The translations under genes were made by a program, and so were the position numbers. A DNA stretch of 60,749 nt from an uncultured Eubacteriales bacterium (GTDB lineage: Bacteria; Bacillota; Clostridia; Oscillospirales; Oscillospiraceae): contig UQGU01000007.1 of NCBI GenBank assembly GCA_900540635.1, positions 1-60,749 of the forward strand, written 5' to 3'. The notes under the pieces are model-generated. The model saw nothing but the letters and a program-made list of their open reading frames with translations, was not told the DNA's origin and ran no database searches. This document shows positions 32,134-41,137 of this stretch, one piece after another (position 1 is the first letter of the stretch; every line of letters starts with the position of its first letter).

Positions 32134-34542
32134 ATGGATGAAGAGAACGCGCTTATCACCCCGGAAACCGGGCTGACCGCCCAGCAGGTCCAGGAGCATC
32201 TGGAAGCCGGTCTGGGTGCGGGGCTTCCGGCGGATTCCGGCCGCAGCGAAAAGGAAATCATTCTGCGGCACAGCCTGACATTTTTCAATCTGGTGTTCAT
32301 TGTACTGGCCGTGCTGCTGATCGTGGGAAAATCCACGGTTATGAACATGGGCTTCCTGGGTGTGGTGGTGATCAATACGGTCATCGGCATTTTCCAGGAA
32401 ATTCGCGCCAAACGGGCGGTGGACAGGCTGTCCCTGGTGGCCCGGCGGCCTGTGAAGGTCGTGCGGGACGGGCGGGTCCAGGAAGTGCCCCCGGAGAACA
32501 TCGTCCGGGACGACCTGGCGGAGTTCGGCCAGGGTGACCAGATCTGCGGTGACGGCATTCTCCAATCCGGCACACTGTACGTAGACGAATCCCTGCTCAC
32601 CGGCGAAGAGGACAGCGTAGAAAAGCAGCCCGGAGATCTGGTCCATTCCGGCAGCGTGGTTCTGGCAGGCCGGGGCCGGGTGCTGCTGACGGCAGTGGGC
32701 GAAAACTGCGGTGCGGCGGCCCTGGCCCGGGAGGCCAAGTACAACCCCAAAAACAAAAAATCCGAGATGATGCGGTCCCTGGACCGGCTGATCGTCTTTC
32801 TGGGCATTGTCCTGGTGCCCGTGGGCATTATCCTGTTCCGGCAGGAATATGTGGTTTTGCAGCTGCCTCTGCGGGAGAGCACTGAGGGCACCGTTGCGGC
32901 CCTCATTGGCATGATCCCCGAGGGACTGTACCTGCTGACCAGCGTGGCCCTGGCGGTCTCCGCCCAGAAACTCAGCAAGAGCCGGGTGCTGGTGCAGGAC
33001 ATGAACAGCATCGAGGCTCTGGCCCGGGTGGATATGCTCTGCGTGGACAAGACCGGCACCATCACCGAGCCGGACATGGAGGTGGAGAACGTTCTGCCCC
33101 TGTCGGACCTGCTGCCGGAGCAGCTGGAGGACATCCTGACTGCTATGTACGGCACCGGCGAGCCGGACAACGCCACGGCCAAAGCCATGCAAGAGCTGTT
33201 CCCCGGGGAAAGCGACCTGAAATGCACCAAACGGGTGCCCTTCTCCTCGGAATACAAGTGGAGCGGCTGCGAATTTGAAAACAGCGGCAGCTATGTATTC
33301 GGCGCACCGGAATTTCTGCTGGGTGATCGGGAAGACAAATGGAATATCGGCGACTGGGCAGCCAAGGGATACCGGGTGCTGCTGCTGGCCCAATACGACG
33401 GCCCTCTGACCCCCGGAAAGCTGGACCCCGAAAAACTGGAGCCCCTTGCCCTGGCCCTGCTCACGGGCAAGCTGCGGCCCAACGCCAAGGAGACCTTCGC
33501 CTACTTTGCCCAGCAGGGAGTCACCGTCAAGGTGATCTCCGGCGACAATCCCGCCACAGTGAGCATGATCGCCCAGCAGGCAGAAATTCCCAACAGTGAA
33601 AAGTACGTGGACGCCTCCACCCTGGAAACCCCGGAACAGCTGCGGAAGGCCGCCGACGAATACACCGTATTCGGCCGGGTAACGCCTCAGCAGAAGAAGG
33701 CACTGATTGAGGCCCTGCAAAAGAAAAAACACACCGTAGCCATGACCGGCGACGGCGTGAATGATTTGCTTGCCATGAAGCAGGCGGACTGTGCCATAGC
33801 CATGGCCAGCGGGGCCGAGGCGGCCAGTCAGCTGGCGAGCCTGGTGCTGCTGGACTCGGATTTCTCCGCCATGCCCAGCGTGGTCAACGAGGGCCGCCGG
33901 GTCATCAACAATATCCAGCGGGCAGCTTCCCTGTTCCTGGTGAAAAACATATTCTCCCTGTTCTTATCCATTATCAGCCTGTTTACGGTAATGCCCTATC
34001 CCCTGGAGCCCATCCATCTGTCCGTCATCTCCGCCATGACCATTGGCGTGCCCTCCTTCATTCTGACCTTTGAGCCCCGGTATGACCGGGTCAAGGGCCG
34101 GTTCCTGCCAGAGGTACTGCGGCGGGCCTTCCCGGGGGGCCTGACCAATGTGTTCGTGGTGCTGCTGTGTCAGCTGTTCATGGTGGTCTTTGCCCTGCCC
34201 CAGGACGAGGTGTCCACCATCTGCGCGGCGATCCTGTCCTTCGTGGGTCTGCTGGTGCTGTATCAGATCTGCAAGCCCTTCAACTGGTTCCGGAAGCTGC
34301 TGTGGTGGGCCATGGCGACCGGCATCGTCCTGTGCTTTACGCTGCTGGGGGATATCCTGGATCTGCGGACCTGGACGGACGAAGTGCGGCTGGTCATGTT
34401 TACCCTGCTGGTAATGACCCCCACGGTGTTCCTCGCCATCCAGCGCATTTTCGACTGGTGCGAGCAGACCCGCCTCCGCTTCGCCGCCTGGTGCAGGGGT
34501 GTGTGGGCCAAACGGCCGTTCCGGAAGAAGAAAAAAGCGTAA
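32134..34542 (+). CDS. P-type cation ATPase (CtpE-like)
   Basis: An 802-residue ATPase with all family motifs: TGE in YVDESLLTGEEDSVEKQ (actuator), membrane helix 4 with IGMIPEGLYLLTSVALAV, the phosphorylation motif MLCVDKTGTITEPDMEVE (Asp in DKTGT), KVISGDNPATVSMIAQQA, and MTGDGVNDLLAMKQADCAIAMASG. About ten membrane segments. The P-E-G-L motif and missing N-terminal metal-binding domains separate it from P1B metal pumps and fit the CtpE-type group, which has been linked to calcium uptake in mycobacteria; the ion is not certain here. It converges on a sensor kinase gene with a family B repeat between. Confidence 0.9.
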   Translation: MDEENALITPETGLTAQQVQEHLEAGLGAGLPADSGRSEKEIILRHSLTFFNLVFIVLAVLLIVGKSTVMNMGFLGVVVINTVIGIFQEIRAKRAVDRLSLVARRPVKVVRDGRVQEVPPENIVRDDLAEFGQGDQICGDGILQSGTLYVDESLLTGEEDSVEKQPGDLVHSGSVVLAGRGRVLLTAVGENCGAAALAREAKYNPKNKKSEMMRSLDRLIVFLGIVLVPVGIILFRQEYVVLQLPLRESTEGTVAALIGMIPEGLYLLTSVALAVSAQKLSKSRVLVQDMNSIEALARVDMLCVDKTGTITEPDMEVENVLPLSDLLPEQLEDILTAMYGTGEPDNATAKAMQELFPGESDLKCTKRVPFSSEYKWSGCEFENSGSYVFGAPEFLLGDREDKWNIGDWAAKGYRVLLLAQYDGPLTPGKLDPEKLEPLALALLTGKLRPNAKETFAYFAQQGVTVKVISGDNPATVSMIAQQAEIPNSEKYVDASTLETPEQLRKAADEYTVFGRVTPQQKKALIEALQKKKHTVAMTGDGVNDLLAMKQADCAIAMASGAEAASQLASLVLLDSDFSAMPSVVNEGRRVINNIQRAASLFLVKNIFSLFLSIISLFTVMPYPLEPIHLSVISAMTIGVPSFILTFEPRYDRVKGRFLPEVLRRAFPGGLTNVFVVLLCQLFMVVFALPQDEVSTICAAILSFVGLLVLYQICKPFNWFRKLLWWAMATGIVLCFTLLGDILDLRTWTDEVRLVMFTLLVMTPTVFLAIQRIFDWCEQTRLRFAAWCRGVWAKRPFRKKKKA

Positions 34543-34557
34543 AAGAATATGCATTGA

Positions 34558-34765
34558 GCAGGGGGCTGTTAGAAAAGCATGTCGCTGCGAACCAGTGACC
34601 GATGTCACTGGTGTGGTACCCCAAGGGTATTTCCTTCGGGCACAGCCCCCCGGTTGAATGGAAACAGCTTGGTTTTACTGCCAAGATGTTTGAATATCCG
34701 GGGGATTGCCACACCAGTGTGCGCACTGGTTCGCAATGACAGGTTGTTTTCTAACAGCCCCCTGC
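34558..34765. repeat. Dispersed repeat family B (CTGTTAGAAAA type), copy 1
   Basis: A 208-base element with 19-bp perfect terminal inverted repeats GCAGGGGGCTGTTAGAAAA. Inside are the arms TGCGAACCAGTGACC / CACTGGTTCGCAATGAC, a cassette GTACCCCAAGGGTATTTCC-TTCGGGCACA in the left arm, and a centre containing ACTGCCAAGATGTTTGAA. It sits between convergent ctpE-like and kinase genes and could terminate both. Related copies: 43522-43611 and 52513-52711. Confidence 0.9.
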
Positions 34766-34784
34766 CCGTTTGTTTCGGTCTCTT

Positions 34785-35987
34785 TTATTCTTTCACCGGC
34801 AATTCCGCCGTGAAGGTAATGCGGCCATCTGCGTAGTCGGCCCAGATTTTTCCGCCGTGGGCAATGACGATGTTTTCGGCGATGGAGAGCCCCAGACCAA
34901 AGCTGCCGTCCCGGCTGCGGGCGGCATCCATGCGGTAGAAGCGCTTGAAAATGTTTTTCAGCGCCGCCTTGTCCATGGGCTCCGCGTTATTGGATACGCT
35001 CAGGCGGCAGTGGTGCCGGTTCTGCCTTTCCAGGGTGAGCCGGACCGTACCTCCCTGGGCGTATTTTTTGGCATTGTCCAGCAGAATGTCCACCAGCTGG
35101 CCCAGGTGCTGGCGGCTGCCGGTGAGGGTAATGCCCGGGGTGACGGCGGATTCCAGTGTCAGCCCCGCCTCAAAAAACACGGCTTCAAAGGGCAGCAGCG
35201 CATCCTCGGTCAGCGCCGAGAGATCCACCTGCTCAAAGACCATTTTCGCCTGGCCGTTGTCGGATCGGGCCAGCTCCAGCAGGTGCTCCACCAGGCTTTT
35301 CATCTGGTGGGACATGGTGAGAATGCTGTCCACACAGCGGCTCTGATTCTCCCCGTCGGACATCTGCAAAAGCTCTGCGTTGGTCATGATGACGGTGAGG
35401 GGTGTTTTCAGCTCGTGGGAGGCGTCGGCTACAAACTGCCGCTGCTGGTCCCAGGCCTTCTCCACCGGGCGGACCATCCACCTTGCCAGCAGCACCGCAA
35501 TGCCCAGGAATACCCCCAGGCACAGCACCCCCAGGGCGGCACAGCTCTTGGCAAGGCCCAAAAGCGTCGCTTTTTCGCTGGACATATCCGCAAAGACGAT
35601 GGTCTCGGACAGGGGGGAGCGGACCTTCAAAAAGCGAAGATTGTACTCCGGAATGACCCCCGTATCCCCGGATTTGGCCGTGGCCGCCTCCATAAGGGCG
35701 GTGAGGAACACTTGATCGGACAGGTCATAGTAGCCCCCCACCACGGCGGTCAGCTCCCCCGTTGCACTGATCTTCAGCAGGAAATAGGGCAGATGCACCC
35801 CCGTTCCACCGGAATTGGGCCGGCCCAGCTGGAAGGGGTTTGCGGCCACCGTGCGCATCATGGAAAGGCTCTCCTCCTCCAGATTCTGGGCCGTGGAGTG
35901 GTACAGAAGGCCAAAAATCGAGCAGAGCATGACCGTGACGATGGCCAAAATAACGCATACGAACCGAATGCGAAGCTTTTTCAGCAT
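34785..35987 (-). CDS. Sensor histidine kinase
   Basis: A 400-residue membrane kinase: N-terminal helix (RIRFVCVILAIVTVMLCSIFG), an extracellular sensing domain of about 120 residues, a second helix (AALGVLCLGVFLGIAVLLARWMV), then the HisKA box FVADASHELKTPLTVIMTNAELLQM (phosphorylated His) and the ATP domain with the N box ILLDNAKKYAQ, G boxes DGSFGLGLSIAENIVIAHGGKI. It phosphorylates the response regulator encoded directly upstream, whose stop overlaps its ATG by seven bases. The signal is unknown. Confidence 0.93.
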   Translation of the reverse strand: MLKKLRIRFVCVILAIVTVMLCSIFGLLYHSTAQNLEEESLSMMRTVAANPFQLGRPNSGGTGVHLPYFLLKISATGELTAVVGGYYDLSDQVFLTALMEAATAKSGDTGVIPEYNLRFLKVRSPLSETIVFADMSSEKATLLGLAKSCAALGVLCLGVFLGIAVLLARWMVRPVEKAWDQQRQFVADASHELKTPLTVIMTNAELLQMSDGENQSRCVDSILTMSHQMKSLVEHLLELARSDNGQAKMVFEQVDLSALTEDALLPFEAVFFEAGLTLESAVTPGITLTGSRQHLGQLVDILLDNAKKYAQGGTVRLTLERQNRHHCRLSVSNNAEPMDKAALKNIFKRFYRMDAARSRDGSFGLGLSIAENIVIAHGGKIWADYADGRITFTAELPVKE

Positions 35988-36658
35988 CCTTCCTGCACCT
36001 CCAGCCGGTAACCCATGCGCCGGACGGCGGCGATGGTCACATTGGAGCCGATGGAATTCAGCTTTTTCCGCAGAAAGCCGATATAGACCTCCACATTGTT
36101 CTCCACCGCTTCGGAGTCAAAGCCCCAGACCCGGGCAAGCAGGGCCTCCTTGGACAGGATGCTGCCCTTGGCCTGGAAGAGGCAGCGCATCACGTCAAAT
36201 TCCTTGGCGGACAGCCGGACGGAACGGCTGCCGCAGAGCAGGGTGCAGGAGCCCAGGTCCAGATTGGTATTGCCCAGGGTCAGCTCGTCCACCTGGCCGC
36301 CCTGGCGGCGCAGCAGGGCATTGATGCAGGCCACCAGCTCCCGGCTGTCGAAGGGCTTGGTCAGATAGTAGTCCGCCCCGGCATTGAGGCCCTCGATCCG
36401 GTCCTCCAGGCCGGACCTGGCGGTGAGCATGAGGATGGGCGTCCCGCACCGCTTGGCCCGCACGGCCCGGGCCACCTGGTAGCCGTTCATTTTGGGCATC
36501 ATCACATCCAGGATCAACAGATCATAAACCCCGGTCTCCGCGTATTCCGCCCCGGCCTCCCCGTCATAGACGCACTCCACCGCAAAGCCCTTCTTCTCCA
36601 AAAGGGTTTTCAGGGAATCCGCCAGAAGCTTTTCGTCTTCAATAATCAGAATTTTCAT
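35981..36658 (-). CDS. OmpR/PhoB-family response regulator
   Basis: A 225-residue regulator starting MKILIIEDEKLLADSLKTLL. The receiver domain shows the acidic pair EDE, phosphoacceptor Asp51 in DLLILDVMMPKMNG, Thr in LMLTARSG and Lys in YLTKPFDSREL; the C-terminal winged helix has LSAKEFDVMRCLFQAKGSILSKEALLARVWG and VEVYIGFLRKKL, then VRRMGYRLE. ATG 36658 follows AAGGAGGCCATTCC. It is the first gene of a two-gene operon with the histidine kinase. A paired TTTCAG direct repeat flanks its promoter and may be its own binding site. Confidence 0.94.
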   Translation of the reverse strand: MKILIIEDEKLLADSLKTLLEKKGFAVECVYDGEAGAEYAETGVYDLLILDVMMPKMNGYQVARAVRAKRCGTPILMLTARSGLEDRIEGLNAGADYYLTKPFDSRELVACINALLRRQGGQVDELTLGNTNLDLGSCTLLCGSRSVRLSAKEFDVMRCLFQAKGSILSKEALLARVWGFDSEAVENNVEVYIGFLRKKLNSIGSNVTIAAVRRMGYRLEVQEGC

Positions 36659-36710
36659 GGAATGGCCTCCTTGCCGGCTTTCCCCAAGGGAAGGCTTTTC
36701 TGCTTTTTCT

Positions 36711-36746
36711 ATTATACTACACCCCAAACCTGAAATAAAGCTGAAA
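36711..36746 (-). promoter_or_regulatory. Promoter and possible autoregulatory site of the two-component operon
   Basis: On the minus strand TATAAT (36711-36716) has a weak -35 (TTTATT, 36734-36739) at 17 bases, flanked by two TTTCAG direct repeats (36741-36746 and 36730-36735) spaced 11 bases, the usual helical spacing of OmpR-class sites. The whole site is duplicated at 43627-43662 by the 186-bp repeat. Confidence 0.55.
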
Positions 36747-36784
36747 ATCCCCCTGCCGGTTTGGCAGGGGGAAAAATGCATTTC

Positions 36785-36880
36785 TCAGTCCAGCTCCTCA
36801 GCCAGGTCTGCGTACTGGGACTCCAGGGGGTTCTTCTTGGAGGCCAGCTTCATGGATGCTTCCACAGCCTTGGTGGCCTC
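36785..36880 (-). pseudogene. 3' fragment of the [FeFe]-hydrogenase gene
   Basis: The 31 codons EATKAVEASMKLASKKNPLE...ADLAEELD plus stop are identical to the end of the hydrogenase encoded at 43701-45206. Upstream of codon 1 of the fragment the sequence changes abruptly to unrelated DNA, so no hydrogenase can be made from this copy. Confidence 0.93.
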
Positions 36881-36911
36881 AGAGAAATTAAGAAACTTTA
36901 AGTTGATGACA

Positions 36912-36971
36912 TTGGGCACAGGGGTGAATCTGATGTTCGCGGAGAAGACGGTGGATAAGGGGATACTGTGA
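36912..36971 (+). pseudogene. 3' fragment of a second MFS transporter gene
   Basis: Twenty codons reading LGTGVNLMFAEKTVDKGIL and a stop closely match the C-terminus of the MFS protein ending at 31394 (LGTAVNLVFAEKTVDKGIL), with about one in five bases changed. It begins 31 bases from the end of the 186-bp repeat and is the outermost recognisable sequence of the island. The 36972-37120 stretch holds only an imperfect hairpin CCGCCTTTTGG / CCCAAAGGCGG (37039-37078). Confidence 0.75.
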
Positions 36972-37120
36972 AGAAACGCCGCCACACAAAAATAGCAGTG
37001 TTGTTTTGTCTCAGCAATACATTTCATACTTACAGCAACCGCCTTTTGGTGCTCCTTCTGTGGAAGCAGCCCAAAGGCGGCTGTCTGTATGAACCCTGTA
37101 TATTTTCAGGCAAAGGGGAC

Positions 37121-38839
37121 TTATTCCCTTGCCCCCATATGGTATAGTGCTCCCTGGGAATCCTTGCTGAATTTTGCAAAGAACATATCATAGCTAATCC
37201 AGCTTTCCCGCGGGTAGTTGCCGTGAGGCATGTTCCGAATAACCCCCACAATCAGCAGAGGGACGCGGTTTCTGTTCTGATACACGTAATACTGAATTTC
37301 CCCCACACGGTAGGAAAGTGGCTTCTCCTCCAGCTCGTATAACGCAATCAGGCGCTTCAAAAAATCCGCCATAATCGGTGTCGCGTGGTATTCCAATTCC
37401 CCGTTTTCGCTGTCAAAGCACAGCCTGTCCCGATCCCCGAATAGAAACAGATAGGGCACAATGGGCTTTCCGCAGGCTGGCAGGGGGGTATGCAACTCCG
37501 GATTTCGAACCGCCGACCAGGTTGCCACCGCAGCGAATGTTTCCGGCATTTTACTGGCAAGCTCCGAGGCCATCATACCACCGCTGGACTGTCCACAGGC
37601 GTACACCCGGCAGCGGTCAACAGGATACAGAGCCCCCACATCCTCCAGAAGTCTGCCAATGAACGTCACATCGTCATTGGGCTTTCCGTCATTGCAGCCG
37701 CACCAATGCAGGATATTTTTTGGGCCGTCCGGGTGCTGCTGGTAGCCCCCCGCCTCGGGAAACGCAACAATGAAATTCCGTTCCTCCGCCACCCGGGTCA
37801 TCCCAGACGCAGAGATGAACATCTCCGCAGAGCCATTGCGGCCATGCATTGCGATAACCAACGGAGCGGGACGACCCTGCTTCTTTACAGACTCTGGAAC
37901 ATATGCATACCAGATACGTGTATATCCGTCCAGCACCATGCTGTGCTTTTCCAGTCCATAGGCCTGAGGCTCTATCCCATAACGCAGCACGCCGCCGTCA
38001 AAGCATCTGTGGCGATAGGCAAGCTTTATGTAGTCCCACACAGCGCAGACCTGCGCCTGCGTCACCGCACCGGAAAAACCGTTCGTAATCCTGACCTGGG
38101 CGATTTGCTCTTCATCGACCTGGCTTTTTTTACAGACCTTGCTTGGAAAATAAATCTCGTCCGCATTTTCATTGGAAAAGCATTCCGGATCTACATTGTT
38201 CTGCGTTTTCCAATACCCACAGACCTTGGCGTTGTCGCCGGAATTTTCTCCCCAGCTCATCCACACCGGCAACTGGCATCTTCCGGGGTCTGACAGTTTT
38301 CTGGGCCTGCTCAGGCGCTCCACTCGGGAAATCCGGGAAACATTGCAAATTGCCTGCCAGTTCATTTCTCCAAAGGTTGCCAGACCGGCCCATTCGTTGG
38401 GGATGCTCATGGCGGATTGCTGCGCAATCACCGCACCAGCACCCAACCCCACAGCATAGGTATTGTCCCGCATGGTGACATATTTCTCTCGGGAATGCGC
38501 CTGCAAATACACCGTATTCATATACAGCGCGTCTGTCCCATCCGTTCGCCATCCGCCCACCTCCGGAACCAGAATATGGAGGAACAGATCCTCCCGCTCT
38601 GCAAAGTCCAGCCAGAAGCTTTTTTTCAAATATTCCAGCACGGGCTCCTTGTCATCCGGCACAAGAAGCAGGCTTCTCTGATTGTACATCAGCCCCGGAT
38701 GCAGATATGTGAAAAAGCGGCGGCGTACGCCGTTGACCTCCACAAATTCCTCAAATAAGCCCGTATCCAGGCAAGCACGTATCGCCTGCGGATTGACGGC
38801 TACGCTACCCATATCCTCAGGAAAATGTTTCACTTCCAT
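37121..38839 (-). CDS. Two-domain alpha/beta-hydrolase, PHB-depolymerase/LpqC-type esterase
   Basis: A 572-residue protein without signal peptide. The C-terminal half (from about residue 290) is an esterase of the LpqC/poly(3-hydroxybutyrate) depolymerase type: PLVIAMHGRNGSAEMF (oxyanion region), VYACGQSSGGMMASELA with nucleophile Ser near residue 419, FLFGDRDRLCF (possible Asp) and NMPHGNYPRES (His). The N-terminal half has its own hydrolase-like pattern, but its elbow reads VGLGAGAVIAQQSAM near residue 133, with no Ser, so it looks like a dead duplicate domain. ATG 38839 follows AAAGAGAG. It lies 84 bases after the metallohydrolase gene, with a hairpin between. It probably cleaves an ester taken up by the neighbouring carrier; substrate unknown. 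Confidence 0.75.
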   Translation of the reverse strand: MEVKHFPEDMGSVAVNPQAIRACLDTGLFEEFVEVNGVRRRFFTYLHPGLMYNQRSLLLVPDDKEPVLEYLKKSFWLDFAEREDLFLHILVPEVGGWRTDGTDALYMNTVYLQAHSREKYVTMRDNTYAVGLGAGAVIAQQSAMSIPNEWAGLATFGEMNWQAICNVSRISRVERLSRPRKLSDPGRCQLPVWMSWGENSGDNAKVCGYWKTQNNVDPECFSNENADEIYFPSKVCKKSQVDEEQIAQVRITNGFSGAVTQAQVCAVWDYIKLAYRHRCFDGGVLRYGIEPQAYGLEKHSMVLDGYTRIWYAYVPESVKKQGRPAPLVIAMHGRNGSAEMFISASGMTRVAEERNFIVAFPEAGGYQQHPDGPKNILHWCGCNDGKPNDDVTFIGRLLEDVGALYPVDRCRVYACGQSSGGMMASELASKMPETFAAVATWSAVRNPELHTPLPACGKPIVPYLFLFGDRDRLCFDSENGELEYHATPIMADFLKRLIALYELEEKPLSYRVGEIQYYVYQNRNRVPLLIVGVIRNMPHGNYPRESWISYDMFFAKFSKDSQGALYHMGARE

Positions 38840-38867
38840 GTGTTTACTCTCTTTCTTTAACGTGAAA

Positions 38868-38900
38868 GGCTGCGAAGTCAGGGAACATGACTCCGCAGCC
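38868..38900 (-). terminator. Intercistronic hairpin in the island
   Basis: GGCTGCGAAGTCA and TGACTCCGCAGCC form a 13-position stem with one mismatch in the spacer between the metallohydrolase and esterase genes; the minus strand continues TTTCACG. It may be a partial terminator or mRNA-stabilising stem. Confidence 0.5.
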
Positions 38901-38923
38901 TCCCCTGTTTCAGGGATGATCCA

Positions 38924-40930
38924 TTACTTTCTCAGAAATACAGGCATACCGAAGCAACTGTTTCCGGCGATGTCAACCGCCGCGACACGAGCCCACTTCA
39001 TACCCTTGGGGAAATCAAAGCGAATGGTCTGCTTGCCATAGGAGAAGGAATCATGCATGGATTTTTTCACAGAGGTAACATTCTCCCCGTCGGAATACAC
39101 CAGCTCCACATAATCCAACGGGAATGTCCAGCTGAACGTAGCCTCCGCGCTGCCATCGGCAATAGCAGAGCTGTGCAGCAGGATTTCTCCTGTGCAGTAA
39201 AAATGCTTTCCGGCCCGCAGGGCGTCGATCAATGGCTCCCAGTTGTCCGTTCCGGGCAGCTTGTCCAGCTGTACATAGGTGCAATTGGTTTGGGCGAAGG
39301 TATCCCAGTCGCTTTCATCCTCCTCAACCTTGGAATAGGTATCCAGCTCGCTGATGATGTAACGGGGCTGATCCGCCCAATTGTTGATGTCGTTCCAGAC
39401 CCGCTCGGTTCTTCCGCTTATCATGGTCGGCACGGAGTTGTCCGCCGGAAGCTGTCGGCAGCCGATGCCAAACCAGCGCGCGTCCCGGAACCAGGCCTCC
39501 TCCTTGCAGGAATAGGGCAGACAGTCATTTGCCTTGGTATCCGGATGCGGCATCAGCACAAATCCATTTTCTCTGCGGCACATCTCAATAAAATCATCTG
39601 CGGTTTTCAGATGGTAATACGTCCTCCCATCCGGCAGGGTTTCCGCAAAGTCCTGGTCATCCTCCCGCCAGCGGGAGTACAGAACCGGCTTGGAGGGGAC
39701 AAACATAGCATGGAACGGAATCAGCGTGTGCTGGCCGCTGGGGTCACAAAGCTCCTCGCCGGGAATCACCAAAAAATCCTCGCTGCTGCAATATTGGGCC
39801 ATGGCATGATAGCGCTCTACCTCACCCAGCCGCGCTTCCCGATTGTCTCGCTCTGCAATCACGCTCTCACCCCAGAAGTCGCAGGGAATCATAATGTCCG
39901 CATCCATATCCCGGGCATACTTTTCCCAGGGGCGCTGCACACGGATATCCCGAACCCAGGCGCTGTCCGCTGCCAGATGGGCATGGGCAAGCAGCCGCTT
40001 GTAGCCGGGGAGGTATCGGAAGCGATCATAGTTTGTATATCGAAGGGCGGTTGCGCGGTTTGCCCAGACGGAATCCGCAGTTGGCAGATAAAACACAGAC
40101 ATTCTCTGCATTGTTCCGGGCTTTGCGTTGTAGCAGGGCCAGCGGACATTGTGGTACTCCTCGTCCTTGTTATTTCGAACACCCAGCGCCAGACTGCCGT
40201 CATGGCTGCGGACATAGTAATGATAACCTACTATATTTTCACTCTGCGCTCCCCAGAAAAATCTGTGGGGTGTCGGAAACACGGAAATAGAGCCATTCTC
40301 CTGATGCAGCGTAACAATTCTGTTTCTCGCCTTGACACGAACGCGATCCCGCTCAGGGCCGGAGTTTACCTGATATCCGGGATATTCGTAAATCTCTCTC
40401 CGTCTCGGAGTCACGTAATGAATTTTTCCAACCCGGAAGCCTTCCAGTCCGGCATGGTACAGATAGGCGACCCCATCCTCCTGTGTGGAGGCCACCGCCT
40501 CCATGCGAATCAGGTTGGTGCCGTTGAAAATATGGAATTCCACGCCGCCGGAAAACTGCCCCAGGGTCAGACCATCGTAAGCAACCGTTGTCTGATTGCC
40601 ATCGGTTGTCACCGTAAGCTCCGTAGCATTCCACTGAGCGTCCGCTTCCTGCACATTGGCCCGGTTGGCCATTGGGTTATCGGAATAGGTATCCCACTGA
40701 TACCCCAGCTCCTCGCCCTGAGCCAGCGCCTTTTTTCTCTGGGGATTCCGCTTGGTGCGCTTTGCCGTCACCACACGAAACTGTGGATGAAGCCCTGTGC
40801 AGAGAACATAGGTATCTCCGTTTACCTGATAGCGCAGCTCTTTGATGCAGGGAACACCGTTTTCAATATTAAATTCCGCCTGCCACTGCTTTTGATCCTC
40901 GCCCTGCCAGGTTACAACAGTATTTGTCAT
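38924..40930 (-). CDS. CehA/McbA-like PHP-type metallohydrolase
   Basis: A 668-residue protein. The first 300 residues are beta-rich, resembling a sugar-binding/mutarotase-like domain. From about residue 310 the PHP/CehA metal motifs appear: YKRLLAHAHLAADSAW (H-x-H), the acidic IPGEELCDPSGQHTLIPFHAMFV near 390 (Glu and His), FVLMPHPDTKAND near 461 (His) and PRYIISELDTYSK. A C-terminal beta domain (FSWTFPLDYVELVYSDGENV) follows. CehA-type enzymes hydrolyse carbamates or phosphoesters with bound metals; here the role is presumably breakdown of a plant- or diet-derived ester. ATG 40930 has AAGGAG ahead. Together with the esterase it forms a minus-strand operon. Substrate unknown. Confidence 0.65.
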   Translation of the reverse strand: MTNTVVTWQGEDQKQWQAEFNIENGVPCIKELRYQVNGDTYVLCTGLHPQFRVVTAKRTKRNPQRKKALAQGEELGYQWDTYSDNPMANRANVQEADAQWNATELTVTTDGNQTTVAYDGLTLGQFSGGVEFHIFNGTNLIRMEAVASTQEDGVAYLYHAGLEGFRVGKIHYVTPRRREIYEYPGYQVNSGPERDRVRVKARNRIVTLHQENGSISVFPTPHRFFWGAQSENIVGYHYYVRSHDGSLALGVRNNKDEEYHNVRWPCYNAKPGTMQRMSVFYLPTADSVWANRATALRYTNYDRFRYLPGYKRLLAHAHLAADSAWVRDIRVQRPWEKYARDMDADIMIPCDFWGESVIAERDNREARLGEVERYHAMAQYCSSEDFLVIPGEELCDPSGQHTLIPFHAMFVPSKPVLYSRWREDDQDFAETLPDGRTYYHLKTADDFIEMCRRENGFVLMPHPDTKANDCLPYSCKEEAWFRDARWFGIGCRQLPADNSVPTMISGRTERVWNDINNWADQPRYIISELDTYSKVEEDESDWDTFAQTNCTYVQLDKLPGTDNWEPLIDALRAGKHFYCTGEILLHSSAIADGSAEATFSWTFPLDYVELVYSDGENVTSVKKSMHDSFSYGKQTIRFDFPKGMKWARVAAVDIAGNSCFGMPVFLRK

Positions 40931-41137
40931 GAGCAATCTCCTTCCGCATTTCTAAGATTATTTTACTTTCCGGAATTCATTATTGCACAAGTAAAGCGAA
41001 AAGGGAAATATGATTTTTACAATATCAAATAAGGATTTGGTTATTAGGCCCCATTTGTAAACCCATCCAAGAAATGTTGAAAATGCTGCCCCGGCAGAAA
41101 AATTTAACACTCCACCGGAACAGCATTCCTTTACTTC

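Larger units (their letters stand above)
36695..36880. repeat. 186-bp direct repeat, left copy
   Basis: Base for base identical by eye to 43611-43796. It contains the two-component promoter, the hydrogenase terminator (CCCCCTGCC / GGCAGGGGG, 36749-36771) and the last 31 codons of the hydrogenase gene. Identity stops at 36880/43796 after GGTGGCCTC. The two copies bound the island at 36881-43610. Confidence 0.95.

Noticed and set aside
36785..37027. 80-codon frame fusing the hydrogenase end with upstream DNA
   Set aside because: It has no ribosome site and the first 48 codons match nothing; it exists only because the junction happens to stay open.
39053..41032. A 659-codon frame opposite the metallohydrolase
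   Set aside because: Antisense shadow; the minus-strand protein has metal motifs and a proper ribosome site.
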